Below, piece after piece: positions 1 to 5,337 of a stretch of 6,635 bases of DNA. The number at the start of each line of letters is the position of its first letter. Positions within the stretch are counted from its first letter, which is position 1. Where the stretch lies: assembly GCA_947505565.1 (NCBI GenBank), contig CANNLB010000157.1, forward strand, positions 1 to 6,635, read 5' to 3'. The notes under the pieces were generated by a model. That model was not told the origin of the DNA and ran no database searches. It saw only the letters and a list, made by a program, of their open reading frames with translations. Made by a program: the position numbers and the translations under genes. The DNA is from Acidobacteriota bacterium. GTDB taxonomy: Bacteria > Acidobacteriota > Terriglobia > Bryobacterales > Bryobacteraceae.

Positions 1-1059
1 AGCGGGTTCGAGGAGGAGTCCGTCGTTGTATTTGGCGGCGGTGACGGTGACGCGGAAGCGGCCTTGGTCGGGGAGTTCGCGGAGCGAGACTTTGAAGTTG
101 GCTTTGGGTCCGTAGGTACCATCGGTGCCGAACATTTCTTCGTTGGGGATGGAGGGTCGGAGGAGGAGGCCTTGGGGGATGGTGCTGTAGGCGTGGCCTT
201 TGGGGTATCCGGCGCTGCCGCGCATGCAGGCGAAGACGGAGTGGTAGATGCTGGAATATTCGCGCCATCCGCGGACGGTGTCGTTGCCTTGGTAGCCTTC
301 GATGAACTTATAATTTGTCCGCATGGGGCTGGGGAGGAAGGGGAAGGGCTTGGAGAGGGCGGGTTCGGAGACGACGAAATCGGCGTTTTCGAGCAGGTGG
401 CTGTTGGCGCCGAGGATGAGTTCTTCGGGGAGGGGTTGGGGGTTGATGGACTCGCCGAGTTCGACGCGGAAGTTTTGGATTTTGGGTTTAGAACTGGGGT
501 CGACGATGGAGAGTTGGAGGGATTTTTCGGCGATTTCGAGGTAGGTTTCGAGGAGGAGGGGGGAGAGTTGGAGGGTATCCTTATTGTTGACGAAGCCGTC
601 GGCGGAGATGGCGTCGGGGGGGAGGATTTCGGTGAGGTCATCGTCGAGTTTGAGGAGATCGCGGAGGGTGTTGCGATATTGAGCGACGGTGAGGCGACGG
701 ACGATGCCGTTTTGGGGGGCGGGGCGGGCGCGGGCGGTTTCGAGGGATTGGTTGATCCAGGAGACGATTTTCTGGCGGGCTTCGGGGCTGGGCTGGGGGA
801 GGCCTTTGGGGGGCATAGAGCCTTCTTCGACGCGGTGGCGGATGGATTCCCAGAGGCGGACGTGTTGGTCTTCGAGTTTGGGGCCGAGTTGATCGACGCG
901 GACGCCGGCGGTGGAATTATCGACGTTGTGGCATTTGAGGCAATTTTGTTCGAGGAAGGGTTTGACGGATTCGTCGAACGGGGAGGAGGTGGGCTGGGCG
1001 CCTAGCCAGGTGATGGCGGCGATGGAGAGGAGGGCGAGCGAAAGCTTGGTGAAGGTCAT
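1..1059 (-). CDS. Exported cytochrome c / DUF1587 protein, N-terminal part (runs off left edge)
   Basis: Read from the ATG at 1059-1057, the frame is open for 353 codons to the window edge, so the C-terminus is missing. Residues 1-21 form a signal peptide (Lys5, hydrophobic 6-19, likely cut after the LGA at 19-21), so the protein is probably exported. A single haem c motif CLKCH lies at 40-44, and Met82 in GSMPP is the likely sixth haem ligand. A DUF1587 domain starts near residue 119 ([18 protein letters not shown]). Residues from about 185 are probably the linker or carbohydrate-binding-like part that precedes DUF1592/1588/1585 in this family; the last stretch ([20 protein letters not shown]) looks like beta-sheet. 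A ribosome binding site, AGGGAGAA on the minus strand (1075-1068), sits 8 nt before the start. Codons are extremely C-ending (CTC, CCC, GCC). It is divergent from ilvE. These proteins are thought to take part in periplasmic breakdown of complex organic matter, but the substrate is unknown. Confidence 0.88.
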   Translation of the reverse strand, partial: MTFTKLSLALLSIAAITWLGAQPTSSPFDESVKPFLEQNCLKCHNVDNSTAGVRVDQLGPKLEDQHVRLWESIRHRVEEGSMPPKGLPQPSPEARQKIVSWINQSLETARARPAPQNGIVRRLTVAQYRNTLRDLLKLDDDLTEILPPDAISADGFVNNKDTLQLSPLLLETYLEIAEKSLQLSIVDPSSKPKIQNFRVELGESINPQPLPEELILGANSHLLENADFVVSEPALSKPFPFLPSPMRTNYKFIEGYQGNDTVRGWREYSSIYHSVFACMRGSAGYPKGHAYSTIPQGLLLRPSIPNEEMFGTDGTYGPKANFKVSLRELPDQGRFRVTVTAAKYNDGLLLEPA

Positions 1060-1095
1060 TTTTCCCGTTCTCCCTAGGATACCAGCGGGTCCGCT

Positions 1096-1124
1096 CGTAC
1101 GGGGGGCTCTTATAGCGCTATGAT
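1096..1124 (+). promoter_or_regulatory. Probable ilvE promoter giving a leaderless mRNA
   Basis: TATGAT at 1119-1124 matches the -10 consensus at five of six positions. The hexamer 17 bp upstream (CGTACG, 1096-1101) is a poor -35. Transcription would start at about 1131, which is the A of the ilvE ATG. No Shine-Dalgarno sequence precedes that ATG, and an in-frame TAG at 1113-1115 excludes any earlier start, which fits a leaderless message. The weak -35 is the main doubt. Confidence 0.4.
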
Positions 1125-1137
1125 AATTGGATGTTGA
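1109..1137 (-). promoter_or_regulatory. Possible promoter for the cytochrome c gene
   Basis: On the minus strand TATAAG (1114-1109) resembles a -10 box. TCAACA (1137-1132), 17 bp upstream, is a weak -35 match that lies over the ilvE start codon. It would start transcription near 1103 and give a leader of about 43 nt carrying the ribosome binding site at 1075-1068. It overlaps the proposed ilvE promoter around the palindrome ATAGCGCTAT (1112-1121), so the two promoters could compete. This rests on motif matching only. Confidence 0.3.
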
Positions 1138-2057
1138 CGCCCACAGAGAAGATTTGGTGTAACGGAAGTTTCATCAATTGGGACGACGCGAAGATCCATG
1201 TATTGAGTCACGTCGTCAGCTACGGCAGCTCGGTTTTTGAAGGAATCCGCTGCTATGATACGCCCGCTGGTCCGATGGTATTCCGGCTTCGGGACCATAT
1301 GAGACGGCTTATGGATTCGGCGAAGATTTACCGGATGGACAAGATCGACTTCAATATCGATCAGATGTGCGAGGCGGTCGTCGAGTTGATTCGGGTCAAC
1401 AAACTGGAGGCTTGCTACGTGCGGCCGATCCTGCTGCGGGGCTATAAAGAGCTGGGGGTGTTGGGCATTAACAACCCGAACGATCTGTACTTGGCGTGTT
1501 GGGAGTGGGGCAAGTATTTGGGCGAAGAGGCGATGGCGAATGGCGTGGACGTTTGCATTTCGAGCTGGAACCGGATTGCGCCGAACACGCTGCCGGCGTT
1601 GGCGAAGGCGGGGGCGAACTACATGAACTCGCAGTTGATCCGGATGGAGGCGCACTTCAACGGATTTGCGGAAGGGATTGCGCTGGATACGAACGGGTAT
1701 ATTTCCGAGGGTTCGGGGGAGAACATTTTCGTGGTGCGGGACGGGAAGATTGCGACGCCGCCGCTGGGAAATAGCGCGTTGCCGGGGATTACGCGGGCGA
1801 CGATCATTTTGCTGGCGAAGCGGATGGGGCTGGAGATTGTGGAATCGATGATTCCGCGGGAATCGCTTTACATCGCTGACGAAGTCTTCTTTACGGGGAC
1901 GGCGGCCGAGGTGAGCCCGATTCGTTCGGTGGACCGGATCACGATTGGCTGTGGTAGCCGGGGTCCGATCACGGAACGGCTACAGAAGGAGTTTTTCAGC
2001 GTGATTGCGGGTACGACGCCGGATACGGAAGGTTGGTTGACGCCCGTTCGGAAGTAG
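1131..2057 (+). CDS. ilvE: Branched-chain amino acid aminotransferase
   Basis: This is a fold-type IV PLP enzyme that interconverts Leu, Ile and Val with their 2-oxo acids, using glutamate/2-oxoglutarate; it catalyses the last step of branched-chain amino acid synthesis and acts in the cytoplasm. The 308 aa match the usual length (about 309 in E. coli). Visible signatures are [13 protein letters not shown] (31-43), Arg59 in the MRRL helix (PLP phosphate), YVRPI (96-100), the catalytic Lys159 in [11 protein letters not shown], Glu193 in [10 protein letters not shown] (PLP ring N), GITR (219-222) and TGTAAEV (255-261); the order and spacing are those of IlvE rather than D-amino acid transaminase or PabC. 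The ATG at 1131 is the only usable start, because an in-frame TAG lies at 1113-1115 and the N-terminus aligns at full length. It lacks a ribosome binding site. It appears monocistronic, with a divergent neighbour upstream and a strong terminator downstream. The codons are mostly G-ending. Confidence 0.97.
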   Translation: MLTPTEKIWCNGSFINWDDAKIHVLSHVVSYGSSVFEGIRCYDTPAGPMVFRLRDHMRRLMDSAKIYRMDKIDFNIDQMCEAVVELIRVNKLEACYVRPILLRGYKELGVLGINNPNDLYLACWEWGKYLGEEAMANGVDVCISSWNRIAPNTLPALAKAGANYMNSQLIRMEAHFNGFAEGIALDTNGYISEGSGENIFVVRDGKIATPPLGNSALPGITRATIILLAKRMGLEIVESMIPRESLYIADEVFFTGTAAEVSPIRSVDRITIGCGSRGPITERLQKEFFSVIAGTTPDTEGWLTPVRK

Positions 2058-2065
2058 GAACGGGC
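2042..2065 (+). repeat. Inverted repeat spanning the ilvE stop codon
   Basis: GCCCGTTC (2042-2049) and GAACGGGC (2058-2065) are perfect 8-bp arms around an 8-nt loop that contains the ilvE stop TAG (2055-2057). In the mRNA it would fold just before the terminator hairpin, making a tandem pair. It may protect the 3' end or help termination, or be a by-product of the coding sequence. Confidence 0.6.
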
Positions 2066-2074
2066 AGGAAAGCA

Positions 2075-2113
2075 AAAAGGGCGTCTGGAGAACCAGACGC
2101 CCTTTTGTCTTTT
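2075..2113 (+). terminator. Intrinsic terminator of ilvE
   Basis: A perfect 14-bp stem pairs 2075-2088 with 2093-2106 (core GGGCGTCTGG / CCAGACGCCC, flanked by A4/T4) and closes on the tetraloop AGAA. A T-rich tail (TTTTGTCTTTT) follows. It begins 17 nt after the ilvE stop codon. The A run on the left side would also let it work on the minus strand, but no minus-strand gene ends here. Confidence 0.95.
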
Positions 2114-2122
2114 CGGAGAGTT

Positions 2123-2182
2123 CCGCGGGCGATTCGCTCCGGCCACCTCCCCCGAGATTAGCCTCGTGCGATGCGCCCGCGG
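2123..2182. repeat. Long GC-rich hairpin between ilvE and nagA
   Basis: CCGCGGGCG (2123-2131) and CGCCCGCGG (2174-2182) are perfect 9-bp arms. The stem continues inward with AT (2132-2133) pairing 2171-2172 and CGC (2135-2137) pairing 2168-2170, separated by single-base bulges at 2173 and 2134, giving 14 bp. A small CGAG/CTCG hairpin (2153-2156 with 2163-2166) lies inside. TACTTTTCTGTT follows on the plus strand, a weak terminator-like tail. No coding frame in 2114-2335 looks real. It may be a small RNA with its own terminator, a second terminator, or a chromosomal repeat element. I recognise no known RNA family. Confidence 0.55.
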
Positions 2183-2199
2183 TACTTTTCTGTTGTACC
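2181..2199. repeat. Short inverted repeat overlapping the long hairpin
   Basis: GGTAC (2181-2185) and GTACC (2195-2199) can form a 5-bp stem with a 9-nt loop. Its left arm shares GG (2181-2182) with the right arm of the preceding 14-bp stem, so the two structures would compete at their edges. Short arms such as these can arise by chance. Confidence 0.35.
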
Positions 2200-2233
2200 A
2201 AGAGTTGGGGTTAGATGCTAGGGGAAAATGACA

Positions 2234-2263
2234 TTGGTCCACAGCTTTTTATAGCTGTAGAAT
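2234..2263 (+). promoter_or_regulatory. Probable promoter of the nagA-like gene
   Basis: TAGAAT (2258-2263) matches the -10 consensus at five of six positions. TTGGTC (2234-2239) is a partial -35 (TTG matches) with an 18-bp spacer. Transcription would start near 2270 and give a leader of about 66 nt. An 18-bp dyad occupies the spacer exactly (see 2241-2258), which supports this being a regulated promoter. The local base composition is AT-rich compared with the genes. Confidence 0.45.
2241..2258. promoter_or_regulatory. Candidate operator dyad inside the nagA promoter
   Basis: ACAGCT (2241-2246) and AGCTGT (2253-2258) are perfect 6-bp arms separated by TTTTAT. The dyad fills the space between the proposed -35 and -10 boxes, a position used by repressors and by spacer-twisting activators such as the MerR family. 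The regulator is unknown and no regulator gene lies in the window. Confidence 0.4.
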
Positions 2264-2315
2264 CAAGGGGTTAGGGGCGGACGATTGTGAAGATACTGTG
2301 CATAAAACAAAACGC

Positions 2316-2338
2316 GAAGGAATTGTTTCAATTCGATG
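2316..2338 (+). promoter_or_regulatory. nagA ribosome binding site with a hairpin before the start codon
   Basis: GAAGGAA (2316-2322) is the only Shine-Dalgarno-like sequence, but it ends 13 nt before the ATG, farther than usual. The gap holds a perfect 6-bp inverted repeat, GAATTG (2320-2325) and CAATTC (2329-2334), with loop TTT. Folding would sequester the end of the binding site and place the remaining GAAG next to the start codon. An in-frame TAA at 2303-2305 excludes an earlier start. Confidence 0.5.
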
Positions 2339-3481
2339 AAGATAATTGGCATTGATGCGGTCCGCGGTGAGCGGGTGATTGTGGAGTTTGGGAGTGTGAT
2401 TCAGGGGGTGACGGAGCTGATTGATTTGATCAGCGGGGAGCCGGATTACGTGGCGCCGGGGTTTATCGACTTGCAGGTGAACGGGTACGGGGGGGTGGAC
2501 TACAACTCTCCGGAGACTTCGCACGAGGAGATTGGGCGGAGTTTACGGGTGCAGTTTGCGTGTGGGACGACGCGGTTGCTACCGACGGTGATAACGGGAA
2601 CGTATGAGGGGATGAGGGGGTCGTTGAAGAATCTTTACGAGGCGAAGTTGGCGATTCCGGAGGGGACGGCGATTGAAGGATTCCACGTGGAGGGGCCGCA
2701 TATTTCGGCTGAAGAGGGGCCGCGGGGGGCCCATCCGGCGCAGTGTGTACGAAAGCCGGACGTGGACGAATACAAAGGCTGGCAACAGGTTACGGATGGT
2801 TTAGTAAAGCTAGTGACGATTTCGCCGGAGTGGCCGGAGGCGCCGGGGTACATTGAGGCATTGGTACGGGACGGGGTGGTGGTGGCGATTGGGCATACGG
2901 GGGCGAATCGGGAGCAGATTCAGGCGGCGGTGAGTGCGGGGGCGACGCTATCGACGCATTTGGGGAATGGGGCGCACAGTTTGATGAGTCGGCATCCGAA
3001 CTATTTGTGGGAGCAGATGGCGGAGGACCGGTTGGCGGCGGACTTCATAGTGGATGGGATTCACATTGGGGAGGCGTTTTTGAAAGTGGCGCTGCGGGCG
3101 AAGGGGATAGAGCGGTCGATTTTGGTGACGGATGCGAGTGCGCCGGCGGGGGCGGCGCCGGGACGGTATAAGCTGGCGGATCAGGAGGTGGATTTGACGG
3201 CGGATGATCGGGTGGTATTAGCGGGGCAGACTCGGTTGGCGGGGAGCGCGTTGAAGATGCATAAAGCGGTGGAGAATGTGATGCGGATGGCGGGGGTGAG
3301 TTTGGCGGAAGCGGTGACGATGGCGACGCGGAATGCGGCGCGGGTTGGTCGGATCAGCGGCCGGATGCGGGGGCTGGTGACGGGGGAGCGCGCGGACTTT
3401 GTGGTGTTTTCGCGGGAAGGGGGTGGGATTACGGTGGAGGAGACGTGGATTGGGGGACAGCGGGTGTATTCGCGTGATTGA
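2336..3481 (+). CDS. NagA-like amidohydrolase (N-acetylglucosamine-6-phosphate deacetylase family)
   Basis: In this family the enzyme hydrolyses GlcNAc-6-phosphate to glucosamine-6-phosphate and acetate in the cytoplasm, in amino-sugar or cell-wall recycling. The 381 aa compare with 382 in E. coli. Visible motifs are PGFIDLQVNGYGGVDYN (41-57), metal ligand Glu119 in VEGPH, His187 in GHTGA, His208 in STHLGNGAH, His243 in DGIH, and the catalytic Asp266 in VTDAS; the C-terminal LAGSALKMHKAVENV (301-315) and TRNAARVG close the barrel, and RADFVVF belongs to the beta-sandwich. It lacks an N-terminal HxH, as in single-metal NagA enzymes. Two things differ from the classic form: HLGNGAH replaces the usual HL(F/Y)NAM, and the segment RHPNYLWEQM follows it, which points to a divergent subfamily. 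The substrate may therefore differ, so I give no symbol. No nagB, transporter or sugar regulator is nearby. The start is fixed by an in-frame TAA at 2303-2305. Confidence 0.87.
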   Translation: MKIIGIDAVRGERVIVEFGSVIQGVTELIDLISGEPDYVAPGFIDLQVNGYGGVDYNSPETSHEEIGRSLRVQFACGTTRLLPTVITGTYEGMRGSLKNLYEAKLAIPEGTAIEGFHVEGPHISAEEGPRGAHPAQCVRKPDVDEYKGWQQVTDGLVKLVTISPEWPEAPGYIEALVRDGVVVAIGHTGANREQIQAAVSAGATLSTHLGNGAHSLMSRHPNYLWEQMAEDRLAADFIVDGIHIGEAFLKVALRAKGIERSILVTDASAPAGAAPGRYKLADQEVDLTADDRVVLAGQTRLAGSALKMHKAVENVMRMAGVSLAEAVTMATRNAARVGRISGRMRGLVTGERADFVVFSREGGGITVEETWIGGQRVYSRD

Positions 3482-3483
3482 TG

Positions 3484-3537
3484 CACTATTACTGGCTAAG
3501 TTGTTATATTAATTGCTCTCTAAGCCAGTGGATAGTG
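3484..3537. repeat. Interrupted inverted repeat at the convergent gene junction
   Basis: The inner arms ACTGGCT (3491-3497) and AGCCAGT (3523-3529) and outer arms CACTAT (3484-3489) and ATAGTG (3532-3537) pair over 13 bp, with a T/GG internal loop between them and a 25-nt AT-rich terminal loop. It begins 2 nt after the nagA stop, and its right side overlaps the last codons of the antitoxin remnant. It may be a bidirectional terminator for the two converging genes, although there is no T tract, or the scar of a lost mobile element. Confidence 0.55.
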
Positions 3538-3754
3538 TGGAATGTTGAGGTCTCGTCCGTCATCAGGACCGTCGATGGCGAGGAGTTCGATGATGCACTT
3601 CCGGACATTAGTCAGGGGGTTGTACTCTTCGATGCGGAGAGACACGTGGACCGGTTCGCCCCGATCTGTGATGATTACGGGGCCTTCCCGGGCGACATTT
3701 TTTCGCGAGATCGATGCCCTGGTTGAATTCGCGATTTGTAATGGTGGTCGTCAT
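3520..3754 (-). pseudogene. Phd/YefM-type antitoxin gene with a one-base frameshift
   Basis: The ATG at 3754-3752 follows a strong ribosome binding site, GAGGAG (3768-3763), with an 8-nt gap. The first 18 codons read MTTTITNREFNQGIDLAK, the start typical of Phd/YefM antitoxins (DNA-binding N-terminus). A run of six A (minus strand, 3703-3698) then puts the frame out, and it ends at a TAA at 3610-3608 after 48 codons. With one A fewer, the protein continues NVAREGPVIITDRGEPVHVS, then LRIEEYN, and ends at the TAG at 3522-3520, giving 77 aa with family-typical spacing (AK, five residues, GPVIITDRG). The second half has kept its sense, so the break is recent, a sequencing error, or bypassed by slippage. 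Such antitoxins bind and neutralise a toxin, often a PIN-domain VapC or a RelE-type protein, and repress their own operon. No toxin gene adjoins it: downstream lies the convergent nagA, upstream DUF1501. Confidence 0.8.
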
Positions 3755-3772
3755 CGGCGGAACTCCTCACCG

Positions 3773-3799
3773 ATCGTTAGTACGTCCGTACGAGACGAT
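3773..3799. promoter_or_regulatory. Nested dyad upstream of the antitoxin gene, candidate operator
   Basis: GTACG (3780-3784) and CGTAC (3787-3791) flank a TC centre. Outside them ATCGT (3773-3777) and ACGAT (3795-3799) form a second pair of arms. The element fills the 45-bp gap between the DUF1501 stop codon and the antitoxin start, just upstream of the ribosome binding site. Phd-type antitoxins usually repress their own genes by binding short palindromes in this place. A weak minus-strand -35 (TTGAAT, 3803-3798) adjoins it, but no good -10 is visible. Confidence 0.35.
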
Positions 3800-5323
3800 T
3801 CAAGCGATGATGGAGTGAAGGACTTCACCGCTGACGTCGGTGAGACGGAAATCTCGCCCGCTGTAGCGGTAGGTCAGTTTGGTGTGGTCGATGCCCATCA
3901 AATAGAGAATGGTGGCGTGGATGTCGTGCACGTGGACCGGCTTTTCGACGGCCTTGAAGCCGAAGTCGTCGGTGGCTCCGTGGATGGTGCCGCCCTTGAT
4001 CGCTCCGCCGGCGAGCCACATGGTGAAGCCGAATGGATTGTGATCTCGACCCTTCTTGACTTGGCCGCCACCGCCGCCCACTTCACGGACCGGGGTGCGG
4101 CCGAATTCGGAGCCGCAAACGACTAACGTATCCTTCCAAAGACCGCGGGACTTGAGATCCTTAAGGACCGCGGCGAAGGGTTGGTCAGAGTTCTTGGCGT
4201 TGACCTTGTGGGCCATGATATCGCCGTGGGCGTCCCAGGGGTCACCTTTGGCGTAATAAACCTGGACCATACGAACACCCTTTTCGACGAGACGGACGGC
4301 GGTGAGGGCACCGCGGGCGGTGCTGCCGGGACCGTAGAGCTTCTGGGTGGCCTCAGACTCCTTACGGATATCGAAGACGGTGGGCGCTTCGGTTTGCATG
4401 CGGAAGGCGGTCTCCATGGAAGAGAGAGTGGCTTCGACTTGGGGATCGTCGCCGTCGCGCTTGACGCGGAGTTTTTCGATTTTCTGGAGCAGGTCGAGTT
4501 CGCGGCGCTGCTCGGTGAGTTCGAATTTAGGATTGTTGACGTAGGAGACGAGTTTTTTGGGGTCGAAGGCCTTTTCGACGACGACTTTGGCAGGGATTTC
4601 TTTGCCGTCTTTGTCCTTCATCAGCATTTCGGGCGGTGGTTCATCGGCGGGGGTATTGACCTTGGAACTGATGAAGGTGCCTTGGTTGACGGGGGGGAGA
4701 AAGCCGTTGGACCAAAGGGGCGGGCCGACGGTGGTGGGGACGTCGGGACAGAGGACGACGTAGCCGGGGAGGTTTTGGTTTTCGGTGCCGAGGCCGTAGG
4801 TGAGCCAGGCGCCGATGGAAGGACGGCCGGCTTGGTTGCCGCCGGTGTTCATCATGAGACAAGAGGGCTCATGGTTCGGGATTTCGGTGTGGACGGAACG
4901 AACCCAGGCGATATCGTCGGCGACTTCGCCGAGGTGGGGCCAGAGTTCGGAGATATCCATGCCGCACTGGCCGTACTTCTTGAACTTAAAGGGCGAGCGC
5001 ATGAGTTCGCCGGTGCCGCGTTCAGTTTTGACCTGGGCGCCGGGGAGGGGCTTACCGTCGTACTTATCGAGCATCGGCTTCGGGTCGAAGCTGTCAATGG
5101 TGGATAAGCCGCCGTTCATGAAGAGGAAGATGACGCGTTTGACGCGCTGGGGATGGTCCAGTTTGGCGGCACCCATGGGCTTGCCGTTGCCGTCAACGAG
5201 GCCTTCGGCTTTGGCGACCGATTGGTTGACCATGCCGGCGAAGGCCATCATGCCGAAGCCGTTGCCGATACGGCGGAGCGCTTCACGGCGGGAAGTGGGG
5301 TTTCCTGACTTATGATTCGACAT
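3800..5323 (-). CDS. DUF1501 protein with Tat signal
   Basis: This 507-aa protein belongs to the DUF1501 family, which has an alkaline phosphatase/sulfatase-like fold and no settled function. A twin-arginine signal (SRREAL, 11-16, then a hydrophobic stretch 22-37 and a possible cut after VAKA, 36-39) indicates export of a folded protein, perhaps with metal bound. Family motifs are VKRVIFLFMNGGLSTIDSFD (61-80), HTEIPNHEPSC (145-155), GRPSIGAWLTYGLG (166-179), KGVRMVQVYY (348-357), DAHGD (364-368), CGSEFGRTP (403-411), GRDHNPFGF (425-433) and the C-terminal HVHDIHATILYLMGIDH (464-480). The Asp/His-rich motifs suit metal binding by analogy with sulfatases. The ribosome binding site GAGGA (5335-5331) lies 7 nt before the ATG. 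The DUF1553 gene ends 14 bp upstream on the same strand, the usual pairing in planctomycetes and acidobacteria, so they are probably co-transcribed. The pair is often linked to polymer breakdown, but this is inference. Confidence 0.92.
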   Translation of the reverse strand: MSNHKSGNPTSRREALRRIGNGFGMMAFAGMVNQSVAKAEGLVDGNGKPMGAAKLDHPQRVKRVIFLFMNGGLSTIDSFDPKPMLDKYDGKPLPGAQVKTERGTGELMRSPFKFKKYGQCGMDISELWPHLGEVADDIAWVRSVHTEIPNHEPSCLMMNTGGNQAGRPSIGAWLTYGLGTENQNLPGYVVLCPDVPTTVGPPLWSNGFLPPVNQGTFISSKVNTPADEPPPEMLMKDKDGKEIPAKVVVEKAFDPKKLVSYVNNPKFELTEQRRELDLLQKIEKLRVKRDGDDPQVEATLSSMETAFRMQTEAPTVFDIRKESEATQKLYGPGSTARGALTAVRLVEKGVRMVQVYYAKGDPWDAHGDIMAHKVNAKNSDQPFAAVLKDLKSRGLWKDTLVVCGSEFGRTPVREVGGGGGQVKKGRDHNPFGFTMWLAGGAIKGGTIHGATDDFGFKAVEKPVHVHDIHATILYLMGIDHTKLTYRYSGRDFRLTDVSGEVLHSIIA

Positions 5324-5337
5324 CGCGGTTTCCTCGA

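Noticed and set aside
64..1005. A 313-codon open frame on the plus strand rich in Gly, Glu, Asp and Phe.
   Set aside because: It is the antisense shadow of the cytochrome c/DUF1587 gene, whose C-ending codons remove stops from the other strand. The minus-strand product has a signal peptide, CxxCH and family motifs; the plus-strand one has no recognisable domain.
1120..1137. A tiny upstream frame, ATG ATA ATT GGA TGT TGA, overlapping the ilvE start, with two Ile codons.
   Set aside because: It is tempting as an attenuation leader, but it has no ribosome binding site and would lie at least partly upstream of the likely transcription start.
2107..2160. A tRNA-Ser-like string (GGAGGTGGCCGG) on the minus strand.
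   Set aside because: No anticodon arm, T arm with GGTTCGAATCC, or matching acceptor stem could be found.
1868..2524. Minus-strand open frames across the ilvE end, the intergenic region and the nagA start.
   Set aside because: They run across a strong terminator and a structured gap, and match no family motif I can see.
3698..3703. Programmed ribosomal frameshifting as the certain explanation of the broken antitoxin gene.
   Set aside because: The needed shift is +1 or -2 on a short A6 run without a visible stimulatory element; mutation or sequencing error is simpler.
3478..4126. Overlapping plus-strand open frames after nagA.
   Set aside because: They are antisense to the antitoxin remnant and the DUF1501 3' end. 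Neither has a ribosome binding site or a recognisable domain.
4181..5107. A 308-codon open frame on the plus strand.
   Set aside because: It is antisense to the DUF1501 gene, which has clear family motifs, a Tat signal and a ribosome binding site. Its composition (Gly, Asp, Glu, Val, Phe rich) is typical of such shadows.
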